This document shows, piece after piece, positions 1 through 4,914 of a stretch of 6,369 bases of DNA. The notes beneath the pieces were generated by a model that had not been told where the DNA came from, searched no databases, and saw nothing but the letters and a program-made list of their open reading frames with translations. This DNA is from Acidimicrobiia bacterium (GTDB taxonomy: Bacteria > Actinomycetota > Acidimicrobiia > Spongiisociales > JAENVV01), in contig CP070681.1 in the NCBI GenBank assembly GCA_020352575.1, forward strand, positions 1,642,602-1,648,970. The letters are read 5' to 3'. The position numbers and the translations under genes are program-made. Position 1 is the first letter of the stretch, and every line of letters starts with the position of its first letter.

Positions 1-169
1 CCTGTACGAGCGCATCATCGGGTCGGCAGTGATCGGCGCCGTGCTGTGGGCGGTCGGTGACACCCCGGCCCAGACCGTGCTCTTCGTAGTGACCCTCATC
101 CTCATCGCGACGATGGCGATCGAATGGATGCGCTTCACCTCGGCCCGGAAGGCCGAGGCGGCCGCCTAG
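1..169 (+). CDS. C-terminal fragment of a membrane protein (possibly LtrA-like)
   Basis: The open frame enters from the left edge and is read from base 2. It gives 55 residues and stops at TAG 167-169. The visible part begins [16 protein letters not shown] and has two hydrophobic stretches, about residues 8-17 and 25-40 of the fragment ([19 protein letters not shown]). It ends in a short charged, alanine-rich tail (SARKAEAAA), as expected at the cytoplasmic end of a polytopic membrane protein. The tail resembles the C-termini of low-temperature-requirement protein A (LtrA) family proteins, but this is an impression from a short fragment and the N-terminal domain is not visible. The gene converges on tdh and their stop codons overlap in one CTAG. 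The reading frame is well supported by its codon use; the function is not. Confidence 0.6.
   Translation, partial: LYERIIGSAVIGAVLWAVGDTPAQTVLFVVTLILIATMAIEWMRFTSARKAEAAA
138..158 (-). terminator. GC-rich hairpin just past tdh, candidate terminator
   Basis: CCTCGGCC (138-145) and GGCCGAGG (151-158) form a perfect 8-bp inverted repeat with a 5-base loop. It lies 8 bases beyond the tdh stop codon on the minus strand and inside the last codons of the convergent plus-strand gene. No T-run follows on either strand, so this is not a classical intrinsic terminator. Some actinobacterial terminators are proposed to work without a U-tract. Chance in GC-rich coding sequence is the main alternative. Confidence 0.35.
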
Positions 170-1194
170 TCCCAGTCGAGGAGCACCTTCCCGCATTCCC
201 CGGAGGCGACGAGGTCGAAGGCCTCCTCGTACTGCTCGACGGGGAAGCGGTGGGTGATGATCCCTGACACGTCCAGGCCGCTCTGCAGCATCGCGGCCAT
301 CTTGTACCAGGTCTCGAAGATCCTCCGCCCGTAGATCCCCTGCATCGAGAGGCCCTTGAAGATCACGTCGTTGAGGTCGAGGGTGACGTCCTTGCTGGGA
401 ATGCCGAGGATGGCGACCCGGCCGCCGTGGTTCATCACATCGAGGAGTTGGTTGATCGCGGTCTCGTGACCTGACATCTCCAGGCCGACGTCGAACCCTT
501 CGGTCATGCCGAGCTCGTCCATCATCGCTTGCGGGGAGCTCGAACCGACGTCGACGACGTGCTCGATGCCGAGTTGGGAGGCAAGGCCGAGCCGGTACGG
601 GTTCACATCGGTGATGACCACGTTGCGGGCACCGATGTGTCGGACGATCGCGCCCGCCATGATCCCGATCGGCCCCGCTCCGGTGATGAGCACGTCTTCG
701 CCCACCACATCGAACGCGAGGGAGGTGTGGGTTGCGTTGCCGAGTGGATCGAGGATCGCAGCAACGGCGTCGTCGATGTGATCGGGGACCGGGAACACGT
801 TCGCTGCGGGGATCACGAGGTATTCGGCGAAGGCGCCGGGGCGGGTGACCCCCACACCGGTGTGGTTGTGACAGAAGTTCCGCCGACCACCCCGGCAGTT
901 CCGGCAGTGCCCACACGTCACATGGCCCTCGCCCGACACCCGCTGGCCGACCTCGAGGCCGTCGACGTCGGCACCGAGTCGCACGATCTCACCCATGAAC
1001 TCGTGGCCCACGACCATCGGGACCGGGATCGTGGCCTTCGCCCACTCGTCCCAACTCCGGATGTGGAGGTCGGTCCCACAGATGGAAGTCTTCTTGACGC
1101 GGATGAGCACGTCGTGGTCACCGGGTCGGGGCACCTCTTCGTCCGAGGAGGCCCAGAGGCCCGGTTCTGGCTTGGCCTTGACGAGCGCCCGCAT
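166..1194 (-). CDS. tdh: L-threonine 3-dehydrogenase
   Basis: Zinc-dependent medium-chain dehydrogenase of 342 residues (E. coli Tdh has 341). It oxidises L-threonine with NAD+ to L-2-amino-3-ketobutyrate in the cytosol. The catalytic-zinc ligands are visible as Cys39 in SICGTD and His64-Glu65 in VVGHEF. The structural-zinc cysteines are Cys94, Cys97, Cys100 and Cys108, with the usual CxxCxxCx7C spacing. The Rossmann fold has GAGPIG at 172-177, and Asp196 sits at the end of the second strand, the position typical of NAD rather than NADP preference. The ATG at 1194 overlaps the kbl TGA by one base (TGATG), and a strong ribosome-binding site lies just upstream. The neighbouring kbl supplies the next enzyme, which makes threonine the likely substrate among the related sorbitol, butanediol and alcohol dehydrogenases. 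No key residue is missing. The stop overlaps that of the convergent gene. Confidence 0.95.
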   Translation of the reverse strand: MRALVKAKPEPGLWASSDEEVPRPGDHDVLIRVKKTSICGTDLHIRSWDEWAKATIPVPMVVGHEFMGEIVRLGADVDGLEVGQRVSGEGHVTCGHCRNCRGGRRNFCHNHTGVGVTRPGAFAEYLVIPAANVFPVPDHIDDAVAAILDPLGNATHTSLAFDVVGEDVLITGAGPIGIMAGAIVRHIGARNVVITDVNPYRLGLASQLGIEHVVDVGSSSPQAMMDELGMTEGFDVGLEMSGHETAINQLLDVMNHGGRVAILGIPSKDVTLDLNDVIFKGLSMQGIYGRRIFETWYKMAAMLQSGLDVSGIITHRFPVEQYEEAFDLVASGECGKVLLDWD

Positions 1195-2375
1195 CAGATC
1201 ACCCCCATCTCTGCACCGACCGAGGCGAAGGCGTCGACCGCACGATCGATGTGTTCGGTCGTGTGGGCCGCGGACATCTGGGTACGGATCCTCGCCTCCC
1301 CGCGGGGGACGACGGGGAAACTGAACCCGATCACATAGATCCCCTCGTCGAGGAGCCGATCCGCCATCTCACCGGCGAGGGCGGCATCGCCGAGCATGAC
1401 CGGGATGATCGGGTGGCCGGCGCCCGCGAGCGTGAACCCAGCGTCCTCCATCCTCGAGCGGAAGCGCTCCGAGTTGGCCCGGAGTCGGTCCCGGAGGTCG
1501 CTACTGCGATCGAGGAGTTCAAGCGCCTCGAGCGAAGTCCCCACGATGACGGGTGCAACGCTGTTGCTGAACAGGTAGGGGCGAGAGCGCTGCCGCAGCC
1601 ACTCGATGATCGGCCCCCGACCCGAGGTGTAGCCGCCCGACGCCCCACCGAGCGCCTTGCCGAGCGTGCCGGTGACGATGTCGACCCGGTCCCGTGTCCC
1701 GGTGAGCTCCGGGGTGCCCCCACCGTGCTCACCGATGAAGCCGACTGCATGGGAGTCATCGACCATCACGAGCGCGTCGTACCGATCGGCGAGCTCACAG
1801 ATCGACGCCAGGTCGGCGATGACCCCATCCATGGAGAACACCCCGTCGGTGGCAATGAGCCGGTAGCGAGCATCGGTCGCGGCCTGGAGCTGGGCTTCGA
1901 GGTCGACCATGTCGTTGTTGGCGTACCGATAGCGCCTTGCCTTCGACAGCCGCACGCCGTCGATGATCGAGGCGTGGTTGAGGGCGTCGGAGATGATCGC
2001 GTCCTCCGCGTCGAGGATCGTCTCGAAGAGGCCACCGTTGGCGTCGAAGCACGACGAGTAGAGGATGGTGTCGTCGGTCCCGAGGAACCTGCTCATCCGG
2101 TGCTCGAGCTCCCGGTGCACCGAATGCGTTCCGCAGATGAAACGCACCGACGCCATACCGTATCCATGCTCGTCGAGGGCGGCGTGGGCGGCGCCGATGA
2201 GATCCGGGTGGTTCGCCAGCCCGAGGTAGTTGTTGGCACAGAAGTTCACGACCTCGCTCCCATCGGCGAGCGTGATCACGGCGTCCTGTGGTGAGTCGAG
2301 GAGGCGTTCGGTCTTGTAGAGCCCTTCCTCCTTCAGGCCTTCGGAACGGCGGGCGAGGTCATCGGTGAGGCGCAT
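1194..2375 (-). CDS. kbl: Glycine C-acetyltransferase (2-amino-3-ketobutyrate CoA ligase)
   Basis: PLP enzyme of the alpha-oxoamine synthase family (fold type I), 393 residues (E. coli Kbl has about 398). It cleaves 2-amino-3-ketobutyrate with CoA to glycine and acetyl-CoA. Visible motifs are [14 protein letters not shown] (44-57) near the N-terminus, [16 protein letters not shown] (76-91), [11 protein letters not shown] (130-140) with His134 at the usual cofactor-stacking position, VDDSHAVG (205-212) with the pyridine-nitrogen Asp206 and His209, and [14 protein letters not shown] (235-248) with the PLP-binding Lys240. The C-terminal [12 protein letters not shown] is typical of Kbl. Related enzymes such as BioF and serine palmitoyltransferase share the fold, but the overall match and the coupled tdh downstream point to Kbl. 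The ATG start follows a -10-like TAGCCT by six bases with no Shine-Dalgarno sequence, suggesting a leaderless mRNA. The gene diverges from the Pr6Pr gene. Confidence 0.95.
   Translation of the reverse strand: MRLTDDLARRSEGLKEEGLYKTERLLDSPQDAVITLADGSEVVNFCANNYLGLANHPDLIGAAHAALDEHGYGMASVRFICGTHSVHRELEHRMSRFLGTDDTILYSSCFDANGGLFETILDAEDAIISDALNHASIIDGVRLSKARRYRYANNDMVDLEAQLQAATDARYRLIATDGVFSMDGVIADLASICELADRYDALVMVDDSHAVGFIGEHGGGTPELTGTRDRVDIVTGTLGKALGGASGGYTSGRGPIIEWLRQRSRPYLFSNSVAPVIVGTSLEALELLDRSSDLRDRLRANSERFRSRMEDAGFTLAGAGHPIIPVMLGDAALAGEMADRLLDEGIYVIGFSFPVVPRGEARIRTQMSAAHTTEHIDRAVDAFASVGAEMGVI
1198..1206 (-). promoter_or_regulatory. Ribosome-binding site for tdh inside the kbl 3' end
   Basis: On the minus strand GGGGGTGAT sits within the last kbl codons, with three bases between it and the tdh ATG (seven from the GGGGG core). 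It matches the ideal anti-16S complement GGAGGTGAT at eight of nine positions. With the TGATG overlap, this supports the tdh start and reinitiation or independent initiation on the shared mRNA. Confidence 0.6.
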
Positions 2376-2381
2376 GCGCCG

Positions 2382-2387
2382 AGGCTA
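2382..2387 (-). promoter_or_regulatory. Leaderless -10 box for kbl-tdh (TAGCCT)
   Basis: On the minus strand TAGCCT fits the actinobacterial -10 consensus TANNNT. Exactly six bases (2376-2381) separate it from the kbl ATG, so transcription would begin at the A of the start codon. There is no Shine-Dalgarno sequence in between and no convincing -35 box. Confidence 0.5.
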
Positions 2388-2397
2388 CGCGGGGCCC

Positions 2398-2403
2398 TAC
2401 CCT
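2398..2403 (+). promoter_or_regulatory. Leaderless -10 box for the Pr6Pr gene (TACCCT)
   Basis: TACCCT followed by six bases (CCCGGC) and then ATG at 2410. It fits TANNNT with a start site at the initiation codon. It lies in the same 34-base divergent gap as the kbl -10 box, with the two boxes only ten bases apart. No good -35 match is visible. Confidence 0.5.
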
Positions 2404-2409
2404 CCCGGC

Positions 2410-3084
2410 ATGGCCGACCGACCCTCACCCCGCTGGCTCCTCTGGGCGTTGCTCGTCGTGGCCGGTGGGTCGGTGGCGTGGTACTGGGTGATGGGCGAGA
2501 TGAACGGCAGCCGTCAGGGCCGCAACTGGTTCGAGCAGCAGGTCATCTTCTTCGCCTACTTCACCATCCTCACCACCACGTTGGCAGCCGCGATGGCCGG
2601 TTCCCTCCTCTTCGGCAGGGACGGACCAGTGCACCGATTCTTCTCCAAGACCTCGGTGCAGGGTGCCGTGGCGTCCTACATCCTCTTCGTCGGGATCGGG
2701 CGCTGGACCCTCCTCGGCGCTCCCGGGGAAGGTGACATCACCAGTTGGGTGGGCTGGGTCCCCGAACTGGGCACTCACGCGGTTGCGCCCCTCCTCGGCC
2801 TCATGTGGTTCCTGGTCGGAGTGCCACACGGGCGCCTCACTTCGCGGGACAGCCTGTGGTGGCTCGCCTACCCGTTCGCCTACTACGCCTTCTGGCTCGC
2901 CTTCGGCTGGCTGCTCGTCCAGTACCCATACCCTTTCATGGACTTCCCTGCCCTGGGGGTTGTCGGCTCGATCACCTGGGCACTGGCGCTCTCCGTCGTC
3001 GCCCTGGTCTTCGCCTTCGGATTCCTCGGCCTCGACAGGATCCTGGGTCGACGCCCGACTGCGACGGTCGGGGACGGGAGTTAG
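2410..3084 (+). CDS. Pr6Pr (FAR-17a/AIG1-like) six-helix membrane protein
   Basis: A 224-residue integral membrane protein with six likely helices, at about residues 9-27, 43-67, 84-103, 119-138, 149-172 and 183-208. Features typical of the bacterial Pr6Pr group, related to eukaryotic FAR-17a/AIG1, are FFAYFTILTTTL (47-58), ELGTHAVAPLLGLMWFL (119-135), WWLAYPFAYYAFWL (150-163) and QYPYPFMDFP (171-180). Animal AIG1 and ADTRP are membrane threonine hydrolases of fatty-acid esters of hydroxy fatty acids; they use a Thr in an early helix and a His in a later one. Thr52 and His123 fall in comparable places here, so a lipid-ester hydrolase activity is possible, though it is an inference. The bacterial proteins have no settled function. 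An in-frame ATG at 2365 would overlap kbl; 2410 is preferred because of the -10 box. The TAG stop is part of the next gene's -10 box. Confidence 0.85.
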   Translation: MADRPSPRWLLWALLVVAGGSVAWYWVMGEMNGSRQGRNWFEQQVIFFAYFTILTTTLAAAMAGSLLFGRDGPVHRFFSKTSVQGAVASYILFVGIGRWTLLGAPGEGDITSWVGWVPELGTHAVAPLLGLMWFLVGVPHGRLTSRDSLWWLAYPFAYYAFWLAFGWLLVQYPYPFMDFPALGVVGSITWALALSVVALVFAFGFLGLDRILGRRPTATVGDGS

Positions 3085-3087
3085 TTT
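3082..3087 (+). promoter_or_regulatory. Leaderless -10 box for the 109-residue gene (TAGTTT)
   Basis: TAGTTT followed by six bases (CAGGCC) and ATG at 3094 fits the leaderless TANNNT pattern. Its first three bases are the TAG stop codon of the upstream Pr6Pr gene. CTGCGA, 17 bases upstream, matches the -35 consensus at only three of six positions. No Shine-Dalgarno sequence is present. Confidence 0.5.
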
Positions 3088-3093
3088 CAGGCC

Positions 3094-3423
3094 ATGCCCG
3101 ATCGCACACCGACTCCCAGCCAGATCGCTGCGTACGCCCACGGCGTTGCGATGACGCATCCCGAGGACAACGACGCGTACAGCTCGTTCGCGACCCTCGT
3201 GTTGAACACCTACGGCGGCATCTCGCCGGAGGTCCTCGACGCTGCGGCGGACGACGCCGACCTCACGGGGGCAACCCCCGAGTTCGAGCTCGAGGCCACG
3301 CTCATGTTGAAGGGCATCCTCGGCGTGGCCGCCGAGGACCCGGCCGGGCAGAACCGCGCGCGGGCGATCGAACTCATCCAACGGCTCGCCGCCGACATCC
3401 GGAAGCACGACCCCCGGGCCTGA
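3094..3423 (+). CDS. Small acidic protein of unknown function, coupled to mug
   Basis: 109 residues, not recognised. It is soluble and acidic, with no signal peptide, membrane segment, zinc-type cysteine cluster or nucleotide-binding loop; there are no cysteines at all. The N-terminal part PSQIAAYAHGVAMTHPED (about 8-25) and the C-terminal part NRARAIELIQRLAADIRKHD (about 87-106) look helical. The middle is rich in Asp, Ala and Glu (DAAADDADLTG). It appears to be an all-helical domain. The start at 3094 is supported by the leaderless -10 box six bases upstream. The TGA stop overlaps the mug ATG by one base, so the two are probably translated from one mRNA, and a link to base-excision repair is conceivable. 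Codon use is like that of its neighbours, which supports a real gene. Function unknown. Confidence 0.75.
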   Translation: MPDRTPTPSQIAAYAHGVAMTHPEDNDAYSSFATLVLNTYGGISPEVLDAAADDADLTGATPEFELEATLMLKGILGVAAEDPAGQNRARAIELIQRLAADIRKHDPRA

Positions 3424-3986
3424 TGGGCTTCTCCAAGGAGGAGCTCCAGGCGCAGTACGGCCGCACCGTCCCCGACCTGGTCGGACCAGGCTGCAGGCTG
3501 CTCTTCGTCGGCATCAACCCCGGCCTGTGGACGGCGGCCACCCAGACGCACTTCGCCTACCCGGGGAACCGCTTCTACCCCGCGTTGCACCGGGCCGACA
3601 TCACCCCGAGGCCGATCGACCCCGCAGCAGGGATGTCGGACGACGACCGGATCATGTTCATCGACCTCGGACTCGGCATCACGAACATCGTCCGACGCGC
3701 GACGGCGCGAGCCGACGAGCTGGCCAAGGAGGAGTTCGTCGACGGCGGCGCACGACTCACCGGGTTCGTGGAGGAGTGGGGACCGAAGGTGGTGGCGATC
3801 GCCGGGCTCGGGGCCTACCGGACAGCCTTCGGACGACCGAACGCGAAGAAGGGCATGCAGGACGACCGGATCGGCAACGCCGAGGTCTGGCTCACCGGGA
3901 ACCCGTCGGGCCTCAATGCCCACGAGACCGTCGACACGCTGGCCGAACAGTTCCGGACGATCGCCGAGCGGGCAGGGGTGGTCTAG
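3423..3986 (+). CDS. mug: Mug-type G:T/U mismatch-specific uracil-DNA glycosylase
   Basis: Member of the uracil-DNA glycosylase superfamily, Mug/TDG branch (family 2), 187 residues (E. coli Mug has 168). It removes uracil, and related damaged bases, opposite guanine in double-stranded DNA, starting base-excision repair. Motif 1 is GINPGLWTAA (30-39), where Asn32 corresponds to the catalytic Asn18 of E. coli Mug. FAYPGNRFY (44-52) matches the family's FAHPANRFW. LGITNIVRRATARADEL (84-100) and VDGGARL (106-112) also align with E. coli. Motif 2 is NPSGLNAHE (160-168). The E. coli intercalating wedge Gly-Leu-Ser-Arg is here Gly-Leu-Asn-Ala, so the wedge arginine is absent. The N-terminus is about 14 residues longer than in E. 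coli. The ATG overlaps the upstream TGA (TGATG) and has no Shine-Dalgarno sequence, implying coupled translation. The TAG stop overlaps the stop of the convergent NTF2-like gene. Confidence 0.92.
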   Translation: MGFSKEELQAQYGRTVPDLVGPGCRLLFVGINPGLWTAATQTHFAYPGNRFYPALHRADITPRPIDPAAGMSDDDRIMFIDLGLGITNIVRRATARADELAKEEFVDGGARLTGFVEEWGPKVVAIAGLGAYRTAFGRPNAKKGMQDDRIGNAEVWLTGNPSGLNAHETVDTLAEQFRTIAERAGVV

Positions 3987-4354
3987 CGACGCCCGATCAT
4001 GTCGGCTCCATCGGAGTTGTCGATCACGAAGACCCACGAGCCGCTCTCGTTCCGACGGAGCACCTCGGCGCTTGCTCCCTCGAGGCGTCCGCCGTCCTCG
4101 AACCGGACCTCCCAGGACCAATGCACGAGGGCAAGGTCTCCCGCTTCGTAGGTGACCGCATCCTTCAGCTCCAGTCGGGCCCCCGACGCGACGAAACCCG
4201 AGAGCGCGGCCCGGATCGACGGCCATCCCGTCGACACCCCGCTCGTCTCCACGAACACGGCGTCGGGGTCGTAGAGCGCCTCGATCCCGTCGAGGTCGCC
4301 CTCGGCGAGGAGCCGCACCATCGCTCGGCTGACATCGTCTGGTGTACCTGCCAT
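3983..4354 (-). CDS. NTF2-like (SnoaL/YybH-type) small protein
   Basis: A 123-residue protein with the look of the nuclear-transport-factor-2-like cone fold. An N-terminal helix pair, AMVRLLAEGDLDGIEALYDPDA (11-32), leads into a first strand with VFVETSG. A helix IRAALSGFVA (47-56) follows, then long strands ELKDAVTYEAGDLALVHWSWEVRF (62-85), LEGASAEVLRRNESGSW (91-107) and VFVIDN. This is the common pattern of small stand-alone SnoaL-like/DUF4440 proteins, which range from isomerases and hydrolases to ligand-binding proteins, so the substrate cannot be named. The frame extends upstream to 4558, but that would overlap purE. The ATG at 4354 has a good GGAGG seven bases upstream and a TACGCT -10 candidate, which decides the start. 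It diverges from purE and converges on mug, sharing the CTAG stop. Confidence 0.85.
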   Translation of the reverse strand: MAGTPDDVSRAMVRLLAEGDLDGIEALYDPDAVFVETSGVSTGWPSIRAALSGFVASGARLELKDAVTYEAGDLALVHWSWEVRFEDGGRLEGASAEVLRRNESGSWVFVIDNSDGADMIGRR

Positions 4355-4361
4355 CTCGAAT

Positions 4362-4366
4362 CCTCC
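4362..4366 (-). promoter_or_regulatory. Shine-Dalgarno GGAGG for the NTF2-like gene
   Basis: On the minus strand GGAGG lies seven bases before the ATG at 4354. It rules out the longer frame beginning inside purE, and unlike the leaderless neighbours it indicates a short 5' leader. Confidence 0.65.
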
Positions 4367-4373
4367 GCCGGCG

Positions 4374-4379
4374 AGCGTA
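4374..4379 (-). promoter_or_regulatory. -10 box candidate for the NTF2-like gene (TACGCT)
   Basis: On the minus strand TACGCT fits TANNNT and lies 19 bases before the ATG. A start site about six bases downstream would give a leader of roughly a dozen bases containing the GGAGG ribosome-binding site. No clear -35 box. Confidence 0.4.
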
Positions 4380-4406
4380 GGCGGCGCTCCTGAGAGCCTG
4401 CGCCGG

Positions 4407-4412
4407 TACCCT
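4407..4412 (+). promoter_or_regulatory. Leaderless -10 box for purEK (TACCCT)
   Basis: TACCCT with seven bases (GCCGAAC) before the purE ATG at 4420. It is the same hexamer as that of the Pr6Pr gene. No Shine-Dalgarno sequence lies between it and the start, so the purEK mRNA probably begins at or next to the start codon. I see no purine riboswitch or clear operator in the 65-base gap to the divergent gene. Confidence 0.5.
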
Positions 4413-4419
4413 GCCGAAC

Positions 4420-4914
4420 ATGACCGAGTCATCCGCACCCCGAGTCGCCGTCGTGATGGGCAGCGCCTCCGACTGGCCCACCATGCAGAAGGCCGTCGAG
4501 GTGCTCGATGACTTCGGGGTGCCCAACGAGCGCGCCATCGTTTCCGCCCACCGCACACCGGATCGGCTCCGGGAGTTCGCCACGGGTGCCGCCGACCGCG
4601 GACTAAAGGCCATCATCGCCGGCGCCGGAGGCGCCGCCCACCTCCCCGGGATGCTCGCCTCGTGGACCTCCGTGCCCGTCATCGGCGTGCCCGTGCAGAG
4701 CCGGGCACTCAATGGCCTCGACTCCCTCCTCTCCATCGTGCAGATGCCGGGCGGGGTCCCCGTCGCAACCATGGCCATCGGCGAGTCGGGCGCCCGCAAT
4801 GCCGGGCTGTTCGCCGTGCGCATGCTCTCGACCGAGGACGCCGACCTGCGGGCCGCCTACGAGCAGTTCGCAGGTGAGCAGGCTGCGAAGGCCCTCGCAC
4901 CCGACCTGACGTGA
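4420..4914 (+). CDS. purE: N5-carboxyaminoimidazole ribonucleotide mutase
   Basis: Class I PurE, 164 residues, close to the usual 160-170. It converts N5-CAIR to CAIR in de novo purine synthesis and normally forms a cytosolic octamer. Conserved motifs are [12 protein letters not shown] (11-22) for phosphate binding, [11 protein letters not shown] (40-50) with the catalytic His44 (His45 in E. coli), [15 protein letters not shown] (66-80), and [19 protein letters not shown] (88-106) followed by [11 protein letters not shown] (107-117). GARNAGL (124-130) closes the active-site region. Having purK next door shows this is the mutase of the two-step bacterial route and not a class II AIR carboxylase. 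The ATG at 4420 is supported by the leaderless -10 box and by only about nine residues preceding the first strand. The TGA overlaps the purK start by four bases. Confidence 0.96.
   Translation: MTESSAPRVAVVMGSASDWPTMQKAVEVLDDFGVPNERAIVSAHRTPDRLREFATGAADRGLKAIIAGAGGAAHLPGMLASWTSVPVIGVPVQSRALNGLDSLLSIVQMPGGVPVATMAIGESGARNAGLFAVRMLSTEDADLRAAYEQFAGEQAAKALAPDLT

Noticed and set aside
1251..2294. 347-codon open frame on the plus strand opposite kbl
   Set aside because: It lies entirely antisense to a well-supported kbl, has low-complexity E/V/R/G composition, and has no promoter or ribosome-binding site.
2365..2409. In-frame upstream ATG extending the Pr6Pr gene by 15 residues
   Set aside because: It would overlap the kbl start and both promoters, and adds an Arg/Pro-rich stretch. 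The ATG at 2410 has the -10 box at the right distance.
2425..3408. 327-codon open frame on the minus strand opposite the Pr6Pr and unknown genes
   Set aside because: Antisense shadow with charged low-complexity translation; the plus-strand genes have family motifs or supporting start signals.
2745..3422. Long upstream extension of the mug reading frame
   Set aside because: The translation before residue MGFSKEE is an arginine- and proline-rich out-of-frame reading of the upstream genes. The mug ATG in TGATG fits the family length.
4003..4019. Possible hairpin just past the mug stop
   Set aside because: The stem depends on two G-U pairs, has a three-base loop and no T-run. It is too weak to call a terminator.
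4355..4558. N-terminal extension of the NTF2-like frame into purE
   Set aside because: It would overlap the purE start and promoter on the other strand, and the translation is Arg/Ala/Ser-rich shadow. GGAGG places the start at 4354.
4621..4640. GGCGCC-GGA-GGCGCC inverted repeat in purE
   Set aside because: It encodes the conserved PurE AGAGGAA motif, so protein constraint and GC bias explain it.
3210..4823. 537-codon open frame on the minus strand
   Set aside because: It runs antisense through the unknown gene, mug and purE and includes a different frame of the NTF2-like gene. Its translation is arginine- and glycine-rich without motifs, a typical shadow in GC-rich DNA.
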